From the NCBI RefSeq assembly GCF_000297435.1, contig NZ_CAIP01000301.1, positions 1 to 16,997 on the forward strand: 16,997 bases of DNA, read 5' to 3'. Of this stretch, positions 8,064 through 15,613 are shown in pieces; position 1 is the first letter of the stretch; each line of letters begins with the position of its first letter. A program made the position numbers and the translations under genes. The notes below the pieces were generated by a model, which ran no database searches, had not been told where the DNA came from, and was given only the letters and a program-made list of their open reading frames with translations. The stretch comes from Microcystis sp. T1-4. GTDB lineage: Bacteria > Cyanobacteriota > Cyanobacteriia > Cyanobacteriales > Microcystaceae.

Positions 8064-8963
8064 TGTTCTTTAGTAATAGTAATACTTCTATCTTTTACCA
8101 TTTTTTCTACAATTTTTTTAGCTAAAGCATTGACTAGCCAAGGTTGTCCTTGGGTTAAATCATAAGCTGTTTCTATTGCTTCTGATGTGAAAATTTGTCC
8201 AGTTGCTGCTGTATGTTGTTGATATAATTCTCCCACTTCTTCGAGATTAAAATTTCTCATAGTCAGAGAAGCAACTTTGATATTAAAAGGACTGGATGTA
8301 TTTAATCTATCACTACCTCCCGATGCTACTTTATAATCTCTCACATCTCGTAAACCAATTAATCCTACTGACGAGGGAAAATTTTCTGGACGTTTAGGAA
8401 AACCATCTCTTAACTGTCGTAAAATAGAAATTAATGTTTGGTCTTGTAAAGAGTCAATTTCATCTATAAATAATACTATGGGACGATTGATAGCTTTTGC
8501 CCAACCTCTTAAAAAAGCCTTAATTCTGCTTCCTGGTTCTTCCTGTTGCCATTGTTTAGCAGGAGGTTGTAATTCGGTCGGTAAACTATCCTCAATTGTA
8601 TTATACCATGCCCCTAAAATTGCTAATTCTGCGGCAGTAGGATCATAATTAAATGCACTTCCTACTTCCACTGATACCATGACTGCGGCATAATTTCCGG
8701 TATCGGTAAGTTGTTTTGCTAGGGATAACATAGCGGTGGTTTTCCCCGTTTGTCGTGGTGCGTGAAGGACAAAATAACTACGTTGTTGAATTAGCTCCTC
8801 TAAATCTGGTAATCTGACTGTGGGAGAGAGCATATAGTGGATATCGTCTGAACAGGGACCTGCAATATTAAACCAGCGAGTCATAGAATTTTGGTAATAG
8901 ATGAACTCTTTAAGTTTAGACATTTTTTATGCTCCCGATACATTATTAAAACCACTAAATTTG

Positions 8964-9383
8964 CTAATGAGAGTTGGTTAATTCGGCAATTAATTGTTCA
9001 GGAGTGATAATTCGTGGTGTGACAATGGGGAAATCTTGAGGATTACGGGTAATAATTGCATCCAATTTATTAACTACCGAGGTAGAGTATTGAATAGAAT
9101 CTTCAAAATCCTGAAAATTGGTTGTGAAAGCCATTATAATTGCAGCCTGATTTACTGTAGCAATTTGACAAAAAGTAATTAACTGCTTTAAATAAGTAAG
9201 CGTCCAATCTCGACCTCTTGCCTTACGGATAATATAATACAAATCACTAAAAGTTGAGGCGGAAATATAACCTGCAATTGTGCCTTTTTCAATTAGTGAT
9301 AAAACTTGTTCACTTGCATTCCAAAAAGGTTCTCTTTCTAAGGCATTATCAATAATGATATTAGTATCTATCAGGATTTTCAC
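8964..9383 (-). CDS. PIN-domain ribonuclease toxin (VapC-like)
   Basis: A 139-residue protein of normal length for the PIN family. Acidic residues expected for the metal site are present: D6 in ILIDTNIIID, the DFEDSIQY cluster (D92, E94, D95) and D108 in KLDAIITRNPQDF. The TRNPQDF motif is typical of the PIN subgroup abundant in cyanobacteria. As a toxin it would cleave RNA (tRNA or mRNA; target unknown) when released from its antitoxin. Its ATG overlaps the stop of the upstream antitoxin gene by 4 bp (ATGA), indicating translational coupling. The AAA-nuclease gene follows 40 bp downstream and may be co-transcribed. Confidence 0.87.
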   Translation of the reverse strand: MKILIDTNIIIDNALEREPFWNASEQVLSLIEKGTIAGYISASTFSDLYYIIRKARGRDWTLTYLKQLITFCQIATVNQAAIIMAFTTNFQDFEDSIQYSTSVVNKLDAIITRNPQDFPIVTPRIITPEQLIAELTNSH

Positions 9384-9664
9384 AGGTTATATTTCTCCTT
9401 TAAATATTCATATTTAGCTTGATCTGGATCAAAGTCTGCCGGAATGGCAGGGGCATTTTCAAATAAACCCTGAAATGCTTTGATCCTAGATTTTCTTTTT
9501 GGTGTTTCTGGTGCTGGTTCAGTGGTTGGGGTTGTGGTATGATCAAGGGTATCTGTGGCTGCCCAAACTACAATTTCCACATTTCCGGGGGGTAAATTCA
9601 ATGGTTCGGTAATCAGCAAGTTACCAGATTGATCAATTTTTCCTTTGAGTTTGTATGCTTGCAT
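9380..9664 (-). CDS. Antitoxin partner of the PIN toxin
   Basis: A 94-residue protein immediately upstream of, and overlapping, the PIN toxin gene. The N-terminus (KLKGKIDQSGNLLITEPLNL, then PPGNVEIVVW) is a short beta-rich segment seen in many cyanobacterial antitoxins next to PIN genes. A Pro/Thr-rich linker (about 42-56) follows, then a basic and acidic C-terminal tail ending AKYEYLKEKYNL that could bind the toxin. I do not assign a Pfam family. The start codon lies 76 bp from the divergent Uma2 gene, and the duplicated upstream block begins right at this start codon. Confidence 0.75.
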   Translation of the reverse strand: MQAYKLKGKIDQSGNLLITEPLNLPPGNVEIVVWAATDTLDHTTTPTTEPAPETPKRKSRIKAFQGLFENAPAIPADFDPDQAKYEYLKEKYNL

Positions 9665-10309
9665 GATGTTTTTTATGATACTCTGTTTTTATATCATATC
9701 ATAGTCAACAAAATTCACGCTCTAAATTTGGGTTTAAATTATGATAACTACACTCATTGAACGAGAAGCAGAACCAATTTTAATTAGTGACTTAACCTGG
9801 AGAGAATTTAAAGCTGTTGAACAGCTAATTGATCGCCCAGGGTTAAGGTTATCTTTTTTAGATGGAGTTTTGGAGATTAGAAAAATGCCAGGGAAAAAAC
9901 ACGAAACTATCAAAGAACGTATTGGTGCTTTACTAGAAATTTATTTAGAATTTTTGGGATTAGATTTTACTCCTACTGGTTCTGTCACCTTAGAAAATGA
10001 ATTTGAAAAGGTTAAAAGAGAAGGTGATAAATCCTATGAGTTGGGAGCCAATAGAAAACATCCTGATTTAGTGATTGAGGTGGTTGTTAGTAGTGGAGGA
10101 ATTAATAAACTGGAAGCATACAAACGGTTACAAATTCCTGAAGTTTGGTTTTGGATGAATGATGAGTTATTGTTTTATAGTTTAGGAAATGAGGGATATG
10201 AGGCTGTTAGTAAATCGCAACTTTTACCGAGTTTAGATGTAGGTTTATTGATGCGTTGTATTGGTATAGAAAATCATGCTCAAGCACTGCGAGAATTTAG
10301 AGCAGGGAT
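9663..10309 (+). repeat. Direct repeat copy 2 (Uma2 gene plus 78 bp upstream)
   Basis: Gapless counterpart of 404-1050. In this copy the left boundary coincides with the start codon of the antitoxin on the other strand (9662-9664). Confidence 0.85.
9665..9740. promoter_or_regulatory. Divergent promoter region between antitoxin and Uma2 genes
   Basis: A 76-bp AT-rich spacer that must contain the start signals for both the minus-strand toxin-antitoxin run and the plus-strand Uma2 gene. It carries alternating ATATCATATCAT sequence (9691-9702), a possible -10 or operator region, and AAATTTGGGTTTAAATT directly before the Uma2 start, conserved in copy 1 apart from one base. Individual promoter boxes cannot be fixed by eye. 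Confidence 0.45.
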
Positions 10310-10331
10310 AAAAATTATTGAATCAACATAA
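9741..10331 (+). CDS. Uma2 family endonuclease (DUF820, PD-(D/E)XK fold), copy 2
   Basis: A 196-residue paralogue of the protein at 482-1072. The catalytic set D109, E113, K123 and the I-P-E-V-W-F-W strand are unchanged. The differences are K36R, K59E, A62G, S63A, V65L, E97K, V102G, D150E, G183R and the last five residues (IIEST in place of PNCLG). Keeping the active site in both copies suggests that both still make a functional protein. It is transcribed divergently from the toxin-antitoxin pair and converges on the glycosyltransferase gene. Confidence 0.9.
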   Translation: MITTLIEREAEPILISDLTWREFKAVEQLIDRPGLRLSFLDGVLEIRKMPGKKHETIKERIGALLEIYLEFLGLDFTPTGSVTLENEFEKVKREGDKSYELGANRKHPDLVIEVVVSSGGINKLEAYKRLQIPEVWFWMNDELLFYSLGNEGYEAVSKSQLLPSLDVGLLMRCIGIENHAQALREFRAGIKIIEST

Positions 10332-10365
10332 CAATAGAAAATGGTGATTTTTTCTGCCTATATAA

Positions 10366-10536
10366 AGATTATGGGTTAACTTAACAGTTGCAGAATGCCG
10401 AGAATTAAATTCTCAATATTCCATCACAAGGGAACAAGTTTTTAACCGTTTCATCGCCTCCGTATTATTAGAAGAAAGACGAGCAGGTAATATTCCTGCT
10501 TGGGAAGGAATTAGGATTGTAAGAGAAAGAATTTAA
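10366..10536 (+). pseudogene. 5'-truncated remnant of an unrecognised gene
   Basis: A frame open from 10366 ends at TAA 10534-10536 and has no ATG or GTG start. From 10381 it encodes LTVAECRELNSQYSITREQV and a tail of the type EERRAGNIPAWEGIRIVRER, which reads like real protein with a helix-rich, charged C-terminus. It looks like the last 50 or so codons of a lost gene left between the duplicated Uma2 copy and the core genes. I cannot name the family. Confidence 0.4.
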
Positions 10537-10590
10537 TAGCGATATGAATCCTTTGAAAGACAGTATTTTTGGGAAAATGCTCTCATTTCA

Positions 10591-11793
10591 TCAACTCAAT
10601 AACCAATCTAGATGATCCTGTAAACATTGTTTGAGGTCGTAGCGTTGCTTGATAGTTTCCCTGGCATTTAAACGCAGATTTTGCCAACCCTGGGGATAAT
10701 CTAACACTTCATCGACGCGATCGGCTATTTGTTGGGGAGAAAAGAAATCCACTAATAAACCATTTTCCCCATCAGTAATTAATTCTCGCACGGGGGGAGT
10801 ATCGGAACCAATCACCACGCAACCCATGGCCATAGCCTCTAACATTGACCAAGACAGCACAAAAGGACGGGTAAGATAGATATGGGCCGCTGATGCCTGT
10901 AAAACCTGTTTATATTGACCGTAGGGCAGAGAACCGGTAAAATGCACCCGGGATAAATCCAAAGAAAGGCTTTCTAACATCAATTGTTTATAGGTTTTGC
11001 CGTCCGGTAGAGTTTTCCCATAAGCGACTCGATCCTCCCCGACAATCACCACATGACAGTTAGGCCGACGGGCTAAAATTAGGGAAACAGCCGTCATAAA
11101 TTGGGGAAAACCGCGATAGGGTTCCATTCCCCGGGTTGCATAGGTGACAATCTCCTTAACACCGGATAAATCTAAACCTATCTCTGGAATCACTAACTGC
11201 ACATCGGGACGGGGACAGAAATAGTCCGTATCGATGCCATCGTGTAAAACCGTCAGTTTCGAGTGAAATTCGCAGGGAAATTGCTGTTTTTGCCAGATAG
11301 TCGGCGCTAAACCTCGATCGCAACTGACCAGATCGATCAGGATTGGCGCATTTTTAATTCTAATCCGGGCCTCGGCATCAGCATTAAGGGGATCCGCCGG
11401 ATCAAAATCAGCATCGGAACCATGGGCATGATAAAACCATTCAAAATAGGCTAAAAACTTAGTTTTCGGGAAAATATCCTTGATAAATAGGCCCGGCCCC
11501 CAGCCGGAATGTGCATAGACAATATCGGGATAAAAACCTTGATTTTTCAGTTGTTGGCAAACACCATAAACCGCTTGACCTTGTAAAACCGCACTTTCGA
11601 GGGGACGGACATAATGATGGGTTTGGGGAGAAACAGCGCGACTTTCCTTGTAAATAAATTTTTTTACCCCCGCTATCTCTCCCTCTTGCCTGGTAGTGCC
11701 GAAAATCACTTGATTTCCGGGGTCTTGAGCCAAAACCGTGCTTAAATGGCGAAATTGGGCGGGAAAATTGGCATGAAGGAATAAAAATTTCAT
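10591..11793 (-). CDS. Family 4 glycosyltransferase (GT-B fold)
   Basis: A 400-residue protein with the two-domain GT-B layout. The N-terminal acceptor domain begins MKFLFLHANFPAQFRHL and includes YAHSGWGPGLF (93-103). The C-terminal donor domain contains GIDTDYF (186-192), RGMEPYRGF (221-229) and the nucleotide-sugar binding segment SMLEAMAMG (316-324) with E319, followed by DTPPVRELI (E337) and ENGLLVDF. No membrane segment is seen, so it is probably cytosolic or peripheral, acting in polysaccharide or glycolipid synthesis; donor and acceptor cannot be told from sequence. Its ATG is 13 bp after the aroC stop, so the two are probably co-transcribed. Base composition matches the core genes, not the island. 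Confidence 0.85.
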   Translation of the reverse strand: MKFLFLHANFPAQFRHLSTVLAQDPGNQVIFGTTRQEGEIAGVKKFIYKESRAVSPQTHHYVRPLESAVLQGQAVYGVCQQLKNQGFYPDIVYAHSGWGPGLFIKDIFPKTKFLAYFEWFYHAHGSDADFDPADPLNADAEARIRIKNAPILIDLVSCDRGLAPTIWQKQQFPCEFHSKLTVLHDGIDTDYFCPRPDVQLVIPEIGLDLSGVKEIVTYATRGMEPYRGFPQFMTAVSLILARRPNCHVVIVGEDRVAYGKTLPDGKTYKQLMLESLSLDLSRVHFTGSLPYGQYKQVLQASAAHIYLTRPFVLSWSMLEAMAMGCVVIGSDTPPVRELITDGENGLLVDFFSPQQIADRVDEVLDYPQGWQNLRLNARETIKQRYDLKQCLQDHLDWLLS

Positions 11794-11806
11794 CGCGGGT
11801 AAAGGT

Positions 11807-12907
11807 TTAGAAAAAGCGATCGCTAATCGTACATTGTCCCTGAAAACGGAGCAGATGATCGCATAATACCAAAGCCATCATCGCTTCCACCATGGGGACG
11901 GCCCGGGGTAAAACGCAAGGATCGTGTCTTCCTTTGGCTGCCAGGGTGGTTTCTTCCCCGCTGCGCGTCACGGTTTTTTGTTCTTTACCGATAGTCGCGG
12001 TGGGTTTAAAAGCGGTGCGGATAATAATATTTTCACCGTTACTGATTCCCCCTTGGATACCCCCCGAACGATTGCTAGTGGTGCGAATTTCCCCGTTATC
12101 ATCGATAAAATACTCGTCATTGTGTTCGCTGCCGGTTAAGAAGGTTCCCGCGAATCCCGATCCGATTTCAAATCCCTTACTCGCGGGTAAGGACATCATC
12201 CCTTTAGCTAAATCGGCTTCTAGCTTATCAAAAACGGGTTCTCCTAGACCTTTCGGCACATTTCTGGCTACACATTCCACCACACCGCCGATCGAGTCCT
12301 TATTCAGGCGAATTTGGTCGATCAGGGCGATCATTTGGGCGGCCGTTTCCCCGTTGGGACAACGCACTATATTACTTTCCACCTCGTCGAGGGTGACGGT
12401 GTTGGGGTCGATGATTGCCTCAATATCTTTAATTCGCTTCACATAGCCGATAATCTCGACATTATAGACAGATTTAAGGATTTTTTTAGCGATCGCTGCT
12501 GCGGCCACCCGGCCGATGGTTTCCCGGGCCGAGGATCTGCCTCCTCCTTTCCAGTTGCGAATGCCGTATTTTGCCTCGTAGGTAGCATCCGCGTGGGAAG
12601 GTCGGAATTTCTCGGCCATTTCGTTGTAATCTTGCGAGCGAGCATCCTGATTCCGCACTAAAATAGCGATCGGTGTACCGAGGGTTTTGCCTTCAAAAAC
12701 GCCCGAAATTATCTCACAAATGTCATTTTCCCGACGCGGGGTCACGATTCTGCTTTGTCCCGGTTTGCGACGGTCTAAATCGATTTGAATCTCCTCTTCG
12801 GAAATTTCTAAGCGCGGAGGACAACCATCGATAACCACTCCTACCCCACCCCCGTGAGATTCTCCAAAAGTGGAAACCCGAAATAGTCGTCCGAAAGTGT
12901 TACCCAT
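11807..12907 (-). CDS. aroC: Chorismate synthase
   Basis: Chorismate synthase performs the last step of the shikimate pathway, the anti-1,4-elimination of phosphate from 5-enolpyruvylshikimate-3-phosphate to give chorismate, using reduced FMN. The 366-residue length is normal. Family signatures are present in order: FGESHG (14-19), RRKPGQSR (46-53), GGGRSSARET (121-130) and RHDPCVLPRAVPMVEAM (327-343). The ATG is at 12905-12907, preceded on the coding strand by an AT-rich leader and, farther upstream, a TTATCAGT repeat cluster. HIP1 sites lie inside the gene (12489-12496, 11816-11823). The glycosyltransferase gene follows 13 bp downstream. Confidence 0.97.
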   Translation of the reverse strand: MGNTFGRLFRVSTFGESHGGGVGVVIDGCPPRLEISEEEIQIDLDRRKPGQSRIVTPRRENDICEIISGVFEGKTLGTPIAILVRNQDARSQDYNEMAEKFRPSHADATYEAKYGIRNWKGGGRSSARETIGRVAAAAIAKKILKSVYNVEIIGYVKRIKDIEAIIDPNTVTLDEVESNIVRCPNGETAAQMIALIDQIRLNKDSIGGVVECVARNVPKGLGEPVFDKLEADLAKGMMSLPASKGFEIGSGFAGTFLTGSEHNDEYFIDDNGEIRTTSNRSGGIQGGISNGENIIIRTAFKPTATIGKEQKTVTRSGEETTLAAKGRHDPCVLPRAVPMVEAMMALVLCDHLLRFQGQCTISDRFF

Positions 12908-12952
12908 AATCTCAATATCTACTAAGCCTCAAGCTTTTATTGTACCTGAGCG

Positions 12953-13056
12953 GTTATCAGTTATCAGTGATCAGTTATCAGTTATCAGTGATCAGATGTG
13001 AGTTTTTAGTGGACAGTCTTAAGTAGAAAATTGCCGTTTTTTTGTCACTGATGCCA
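12953..13056. repeat. TTATCAGT/TGATCAGT repeat cluster, dispersed family
   Basis: Tandem TTATCAG and TGATCAG units (12953-12995) lead into GAGTTTTTAGTGGACAGT, then TTGCCGTTTTTTTGTCACTGAT. The same series of segments is seen at 15949-16054, so this is a member of one dispersed family and not random low-complexity DNA. Here the right-hand TACTGGTTACTG part is missing after 13056. It lies between the aroC start and the sfsA start, both of which are transcribed away from it. Confidence 0.75.
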
Positions 13057-13417
13057 TTTTTCAAAAGTAATCGCAGAGATGGTTAATTTCCCTTACCCCC
13101 ACAACCAAAGGGAGAGGGGAGTAAAATGCCGGCTCTCTTATTCTTTGTGTGATAAGTTTAACTTATATAAGACCGATCAATCTTTGTGTCCTTTGTGTCT
13201 TTGTGGTTCGTTCCATTTGCTCGCCAGCAGGAATGTATTTTAGAATACATTTTACCCACCAAACCCAAGAGAGTAAAATGCCTGCTACGAATAAAGGAAA
13301 ATACTATGATTACTGTTTACTGATTACTGTTCACTGATAACTGAAGGGTCTCCTGTCTTCAGGTTAAGCTCCCAAAAAAAGGCTATTCTTTACCTTATAT
13401 AGCCTAGCGAAAATTTG
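13057..13417. other. Intergenic region between aroC and sfsA with repeats
   Basis: No gene is supported. It holds a CTTTGTGTCCTTTGTGTC-type microrepeat at 13183-13210, a hairpin at 13232-13251, two similar GAGTAAAATGCC segments (about 13118 and 13271), and CTGATTACTGTTCACTGATAACTG at about 13319-13343, which is the complement of the TTATCAG family. The sfsA promoter must lie near 13380-13410; TATAT at 13396-13400 is a possible -10 element. Confidence 0.5.
13232..13251. repeat. Perfect hairpin AATGTATT-TTAG-AATACATT
   Basis: Eight-base perfect arms around a four-base TTAG loop. It lies in the spacer upstream of sfsA and may be a protein-binding palindrome or a worn part of a repeat. No role can be assigned. 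Confidence 0.5.
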
Positions 13418-14137
13418 ATGACTTCTTTGTTAGTTCACACTTACCCTTCTCTTGTCAAGGGTATTTTAATTAAACGTTACAAACGCTTTTTTGCCGATAT
13501 ACAACTGGACAACGGAGAATTAATTACGGCCCATTGCGCTAATACCGGACCGATGACGGATGTATGCGTAGAGGGTCAACCGGTTTATCTTTCCCGCAGT
13601 GATAACCCGAAGCGAAAATTAGCTTACACCTGGGAGATGATTCAACTGGGGGAGACTTGGGTGGGAGTTAATACCAATCTTCCTAATCAGGTGGTGAAAA
13701 ATGCCCTGTTGCAAGGAGTTTTTCCCGATTTGGTCAAAAATGACACCGAGGTGCGATCGGAAGTGGCCTACGGTCAAAATAATGGCAGTAGAATTGATTT
13801 TCTTTTGACCCATGGGGATAATTCCCTCACCTATATTGAGGTCAAAAATACCACTTGGAATCAGGGAGAAACGGCACTTTTTCCCGATACTGTCACCACG
13901 CGAGGACAGAAGCATTTACAGGAATTAATGGATTTATTGCCGGCAGCGGAGGCGATTATGCTCTACTTTATTAATCGGGGTGATTGTGACCGATTTGCTC
14001 CGGGGGATAGTAAAGATGCTAAATACGGGCAGTTATTGCGTCAAGCAGTGGCTAAAGGAGTCAAAGTTTTACCCTGTCGCTTCCAAGTGACACCCGCGGG
14101 AATTAATTATTTAGGTTTAGCAGAATTGCAACTGTGA
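13418..14137 (+). CDS. sfsA: SfsA family DNA/RNA nuclease
   Basis: A 239-residue protein from ATG 13418; a TTG directly before it could be read as a start, but the ATG is preferred. The family is named for sugar fermentation stimulation in E. coli and has an N-terminal OB-like nucleic-acid binding domain plus a PD-(D/E)XK nuclease domain. Seen here are HCANTGPM (39-46), SRIDFLL with D127, YIEVKN with E141 and K143, and FPDTVTTRGQKHLQEL (155-170), all typical. The physiological role is uncertain. It is a single gene, and its 3' end converges on yacP across a large stem-loop. Confidence 0.95.
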   Translation: MTSLLVHTYPSLVKGILIKRYKRFFADIQLDNGELITAHCANTGPMTDVCVEGQPVYLSRSDNPKRKLAYTWEMIQLGETWVGVNTNLPNQVVKNALLQGVFPDLVKNDTEVRSEVAYGQNNGSRIDFLLTHGDNSLTYIEVKNTTWNQGETALFPDTVTTRGQKHLQELMDLLPAAEAIMLYFINRGDCDRFAPGDSKDAKYGQLLRQAVAKGVKVLPCRFQVTPAGINYLGLAELQL

Positions 14138-14165
14138 CACCAGTGGTTTAGAGGGGCCAGCTTTT

Positions 14166-14243
14166 GACAAAATCCCCCAGACCGCAACTGACCTTAAAAA
14201 GCTTAGAGACACAGTTACCTGTGCCTCTACTGGGGATTTTGTC
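14166..14243. terminator. Nested stem-loop between convergent genes, probable bidirectional terminator
   Basis: The outer arms are GACAAAATCCCCCAG (14166-14180) and CTGGGGATTTTGTC (14230-14243), complementary apart from one extra C. The inner arms are AGAGACACAG (14205-14214) and CTGTGCCTCT (14219-14228) around TTAC, with one mismatch. It sits in the 128 bp between the ends of sfsA and the yacP-like gene, where transcripts meet. It lacks a long U-run, so it could also be a mobile hairpin repeat. Confidence 0.55.
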
Positions 14244-14265
14244 GATACATATTTGGGGTAATTTG

Positions 14266-14826
14266 TCAAGGTTTTTGATAACTAATTCCGTGGCGCATTT
14301 TCTCTAATTTCTGTTGCACCTGAGCATCGAGAGAATGGAATAAAAAACGCCCTTTGGGACTTTGAGAAGAACTCTGGGATTTTCTCAGACGACGACCGGT
14401 TAAATCCACCTCGATTTCCAGACGTTGAGCGGAAATCCACTGGGCCCCATAACCCATAACGGTCATTTTTTGGGCATTATCAGAGGTAGCGACGATAATC
14501 CGTCCGATAGCTGGGGCGCGATTGTACCAAAAATCGGCACAGGTTTTCTCGATATAGGTGTCGGCGGTTTGAGCGTGAGCGGTAAAATAAACCGATAAAT
14601 GGTTAGTGTAGCGTTCTTGGCTGCCGGGGGTATCTTGAAGGTAGGAATCGAAGACGATTTGGGTTTGATAACCCTGATGGTGGGTGTAACCGATTAGGGT
14701 TTCAATTAACTTGTCTCGCGCTGGTTCGAGACCATGGCGATCGCTGATTTTTTTCAGGGACGGCCAAGCGCCGATGACGTTGTAGCCGTCAACCAGCAGA
14801 AGGGAACGATCAGAAGAATTAAGCAT
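14266..14826 (-). CDS. NYN-domain ribonuclease, YacP/Rae1-like
   Basis: From ATG 14826 the protein has 186 residues, the size usual for this family. It has the NYN/PIN-like fold markers: VDGYNVIGAWP (12-22) with the first aspartate at D13, VFD (58-60), TADTYIEK (87-94) and TSDNAQ (114-119). The Bacillus relative Rae1 is a ribosome-associated mRNA endonuclease, so RNA turnover is the likely role. The frame extends upstream to a GTG at 14919 and an ATG at 14877. I chose 14826 because the family core begins a few residues later, and the GTG start would overlap the ABC gene and add a non-conserved stretch. It follows the ABC ATPase gene on the same strand and may be its operon partner. A HIP1 site lies inside (14737-14744). 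Confidence 0.85.
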   Translation of the reverse strand: MLNSSDRSLLLVDGYNVIGAWPSLKKISDRHGLEPARDKLIETLIGYTHHQGYQTQIVFDSYLQDTPGSQERYTNHLSVYFTAHAQTADTYIEKTCADFWYNRAPAIGRIIVATSDNAQKMTVMGYGAQWISAQRLEIEVDLTGRRLRKSQSSSQSPKGRFLFHSLDAQVQQKLEKMRHGISYQKP

Positions 14827-14899
14827 GGCTTTGAGAGTAATTTGTGTGGCATTAAGGGCAGTTGTAAAAAACAGCATCCTAATGATATTAACAAAAAAT

Positions 14900-15568
14900 T
14901 TAGGATTCTCCCGCCGCACTGGCCAATAATCTCGCTTTTAAGTCTAGGGGATTTCCCCGCTCCGTTACCTTGCCCCCCTCTAACAAAAATGCTCCATCGC
15001 TGTAATCCAATTCATCAAGGCGGTGCGTCACCCAAAGGGCTGTAATCCCTCGGTTTTTGACCAATTTCTGCACTTGAGAGACTAATTCTAACTGAGTATC
15101 CCCATCCAAAAGGGCGGTGGGTTCATCAAAGAGCAAAACCTCGCAATGACGAGCTAAGGCCCCCGCAATGGCGATTCTTTGCTTTTGTCCGCCACTGAGA
15201 GCATAGATCGGTCGTTTTTCCATTTCTAATAAATTCACCGCCCCTAGGGATTCCCGCACCCGGGCCCGAATTGCCGGCGTGGATAAACCCTCGGATACCA
15301 ACCCAAAGGCCACATCTGCCCCCACTGTTGGCATAACTAACTGATGGTCGGGATTTTGAAAAACAAAACCGAGGGGGTTAGGTATCTCTATTTCCCCGCG
15401 ACTAGGTTTTAATAATCCCGCTAAGAGCCGAAGCAGGGTCGATTTACCGCTGCCATTTGTCCCCAACAACATCCAAAATTCCCCTTTGGGAACTTGCAAA
15501 GAGCAGCCATTTAATACTGATTTCCCATTCGGCCAGCTAAACCAGAGGTCTTTTACTTTTATAGTCAT
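14900..15568 (-). CDS. Energy-coupling factor (CbiO/EcfA-type) ABC transporter ATPase
   Basis: A 222-residue ATP-binding subunit with all ABC motifs: Walker A GTNGSGKS (36-43), Q-loop QNPDHQLVMPTV (71-82), signature LSGGQ (124-128), Walker B VLLFDEP (144-150) and switch histidine H182. The Q-loop sequence with DVAFGL after it is the hallmark of ECF transporter A-components, which energise uptake of vitamins or of cobalt or nickel together with a T-component and a substrate-binding S-component. Neither partner is in the window, so the substrate is unknown. The ATG at 15566-15568 has the TTATCAGT array almost touching it and no visible Shine-Dalgarno sequence. Confidence 0.92.
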   Translation of the reverse strand: MTIKVKDLWFSWPNGKSVLNGCSLQVPKGEFWMLLGTNGSGKSTLLRLLAGLLKPSRGEIEIPNPLGFVFQNPDHQLVMPTVGADVAFGLVSEGLSTPAIRARVRESLGAVNLLEMEKRPIYALSGGQKQRIAIAGALARHCEVLLFDEPTALLDGDTQLELVSQVQKLVKNRGITALWVTHRLDELDYSDGAFLLEGGKVTERGNPLDLKARLLASAAGES

Positions 15569-15571
15569 GAA

Positions 15572-15602
15572 TTATCAGTTATCAGTTATCAGTTATCAGT
15601 TA
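15572..15602. repeat. Four tandem TTATCAG units in the leader of the ECF ATPase gene
   Basis: Four consecutive TTATCAG units spaced 7-8 bp apart start 4 bp upstream of the ECF ATPase start codon. They occupy the place where a ribosome binding site would lie. The unit is the same as at 1-15, 12953-12986 and 15949-15962. Confidence 0.85.
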
Positions 15603-15613
15603 AGCTAAGACTT

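Larger units (their letters stand above)
7007..8923 (-). pseudogene. AAA ATPase with C-terminal PD-(D/E)XK nuclease domain, split by two MITEs
   Basis: Removing the two insertions with one target duplication each (103 bp at 7959-8063, 218 bp at 7366-7589) leaves 1596 bp that read through as one 531-residue protein. The N-terminal part has Walker A APRQTGKT (55-62) and Walker B VLFIDEID (150-157), as in the AAA-like ATPases common in cyanobacteria. The C-terminal part has MDL, then GIELKVW (D, E-x-K at about restored residues 451, 464 and 466), as in the nuclease-like domain often attached to these ATPases. The first junction restores TKEHILTAKE and the second restores LLSSAAYHEIAPH, both in frame. 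As it stands, translation ends at 7976 after 287 native residues and 28 MITE-encoded ones, so the ATPase is kept but the nuclease domain is lost. The gene starts 40 bp downstream of the PIN toxin gene on the same strand. The native function of this family is unknown to me. Confidence 0.88.

Noticed and set aside
8964..9182. Small open frame on the plus strand across the PIN toxin gene
   Set aside because: It overlaps a well-supported PIN-domain gene with intact metal ligands and has no features of its own.
11892..12661. Several open frames on the plus strand across aroC
   Set aside because: They lie entirely opposite a clear chorismate synthase gene and show proline- and serine-rich translations typical of antisense shadows.
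13415..13417. TTG as the start codon of sfsA
   Set aside because: It is followed immediately by an ATG that fits the family start; the TTG would add only one residue.
14827..14919. GTG or upstream ATG start for the YacP-like gene
   Set aside because: The extra 31 residues precede the conserved core, and the GTG would overlap the ABC ATPase gene; ATG 14877 remains possible but is less likely.
15572..15602. Possible CRISPR array
   Set aside because: The units are only 7-8 bp and directly adjacent, with no spacers, and no cas genes are present.
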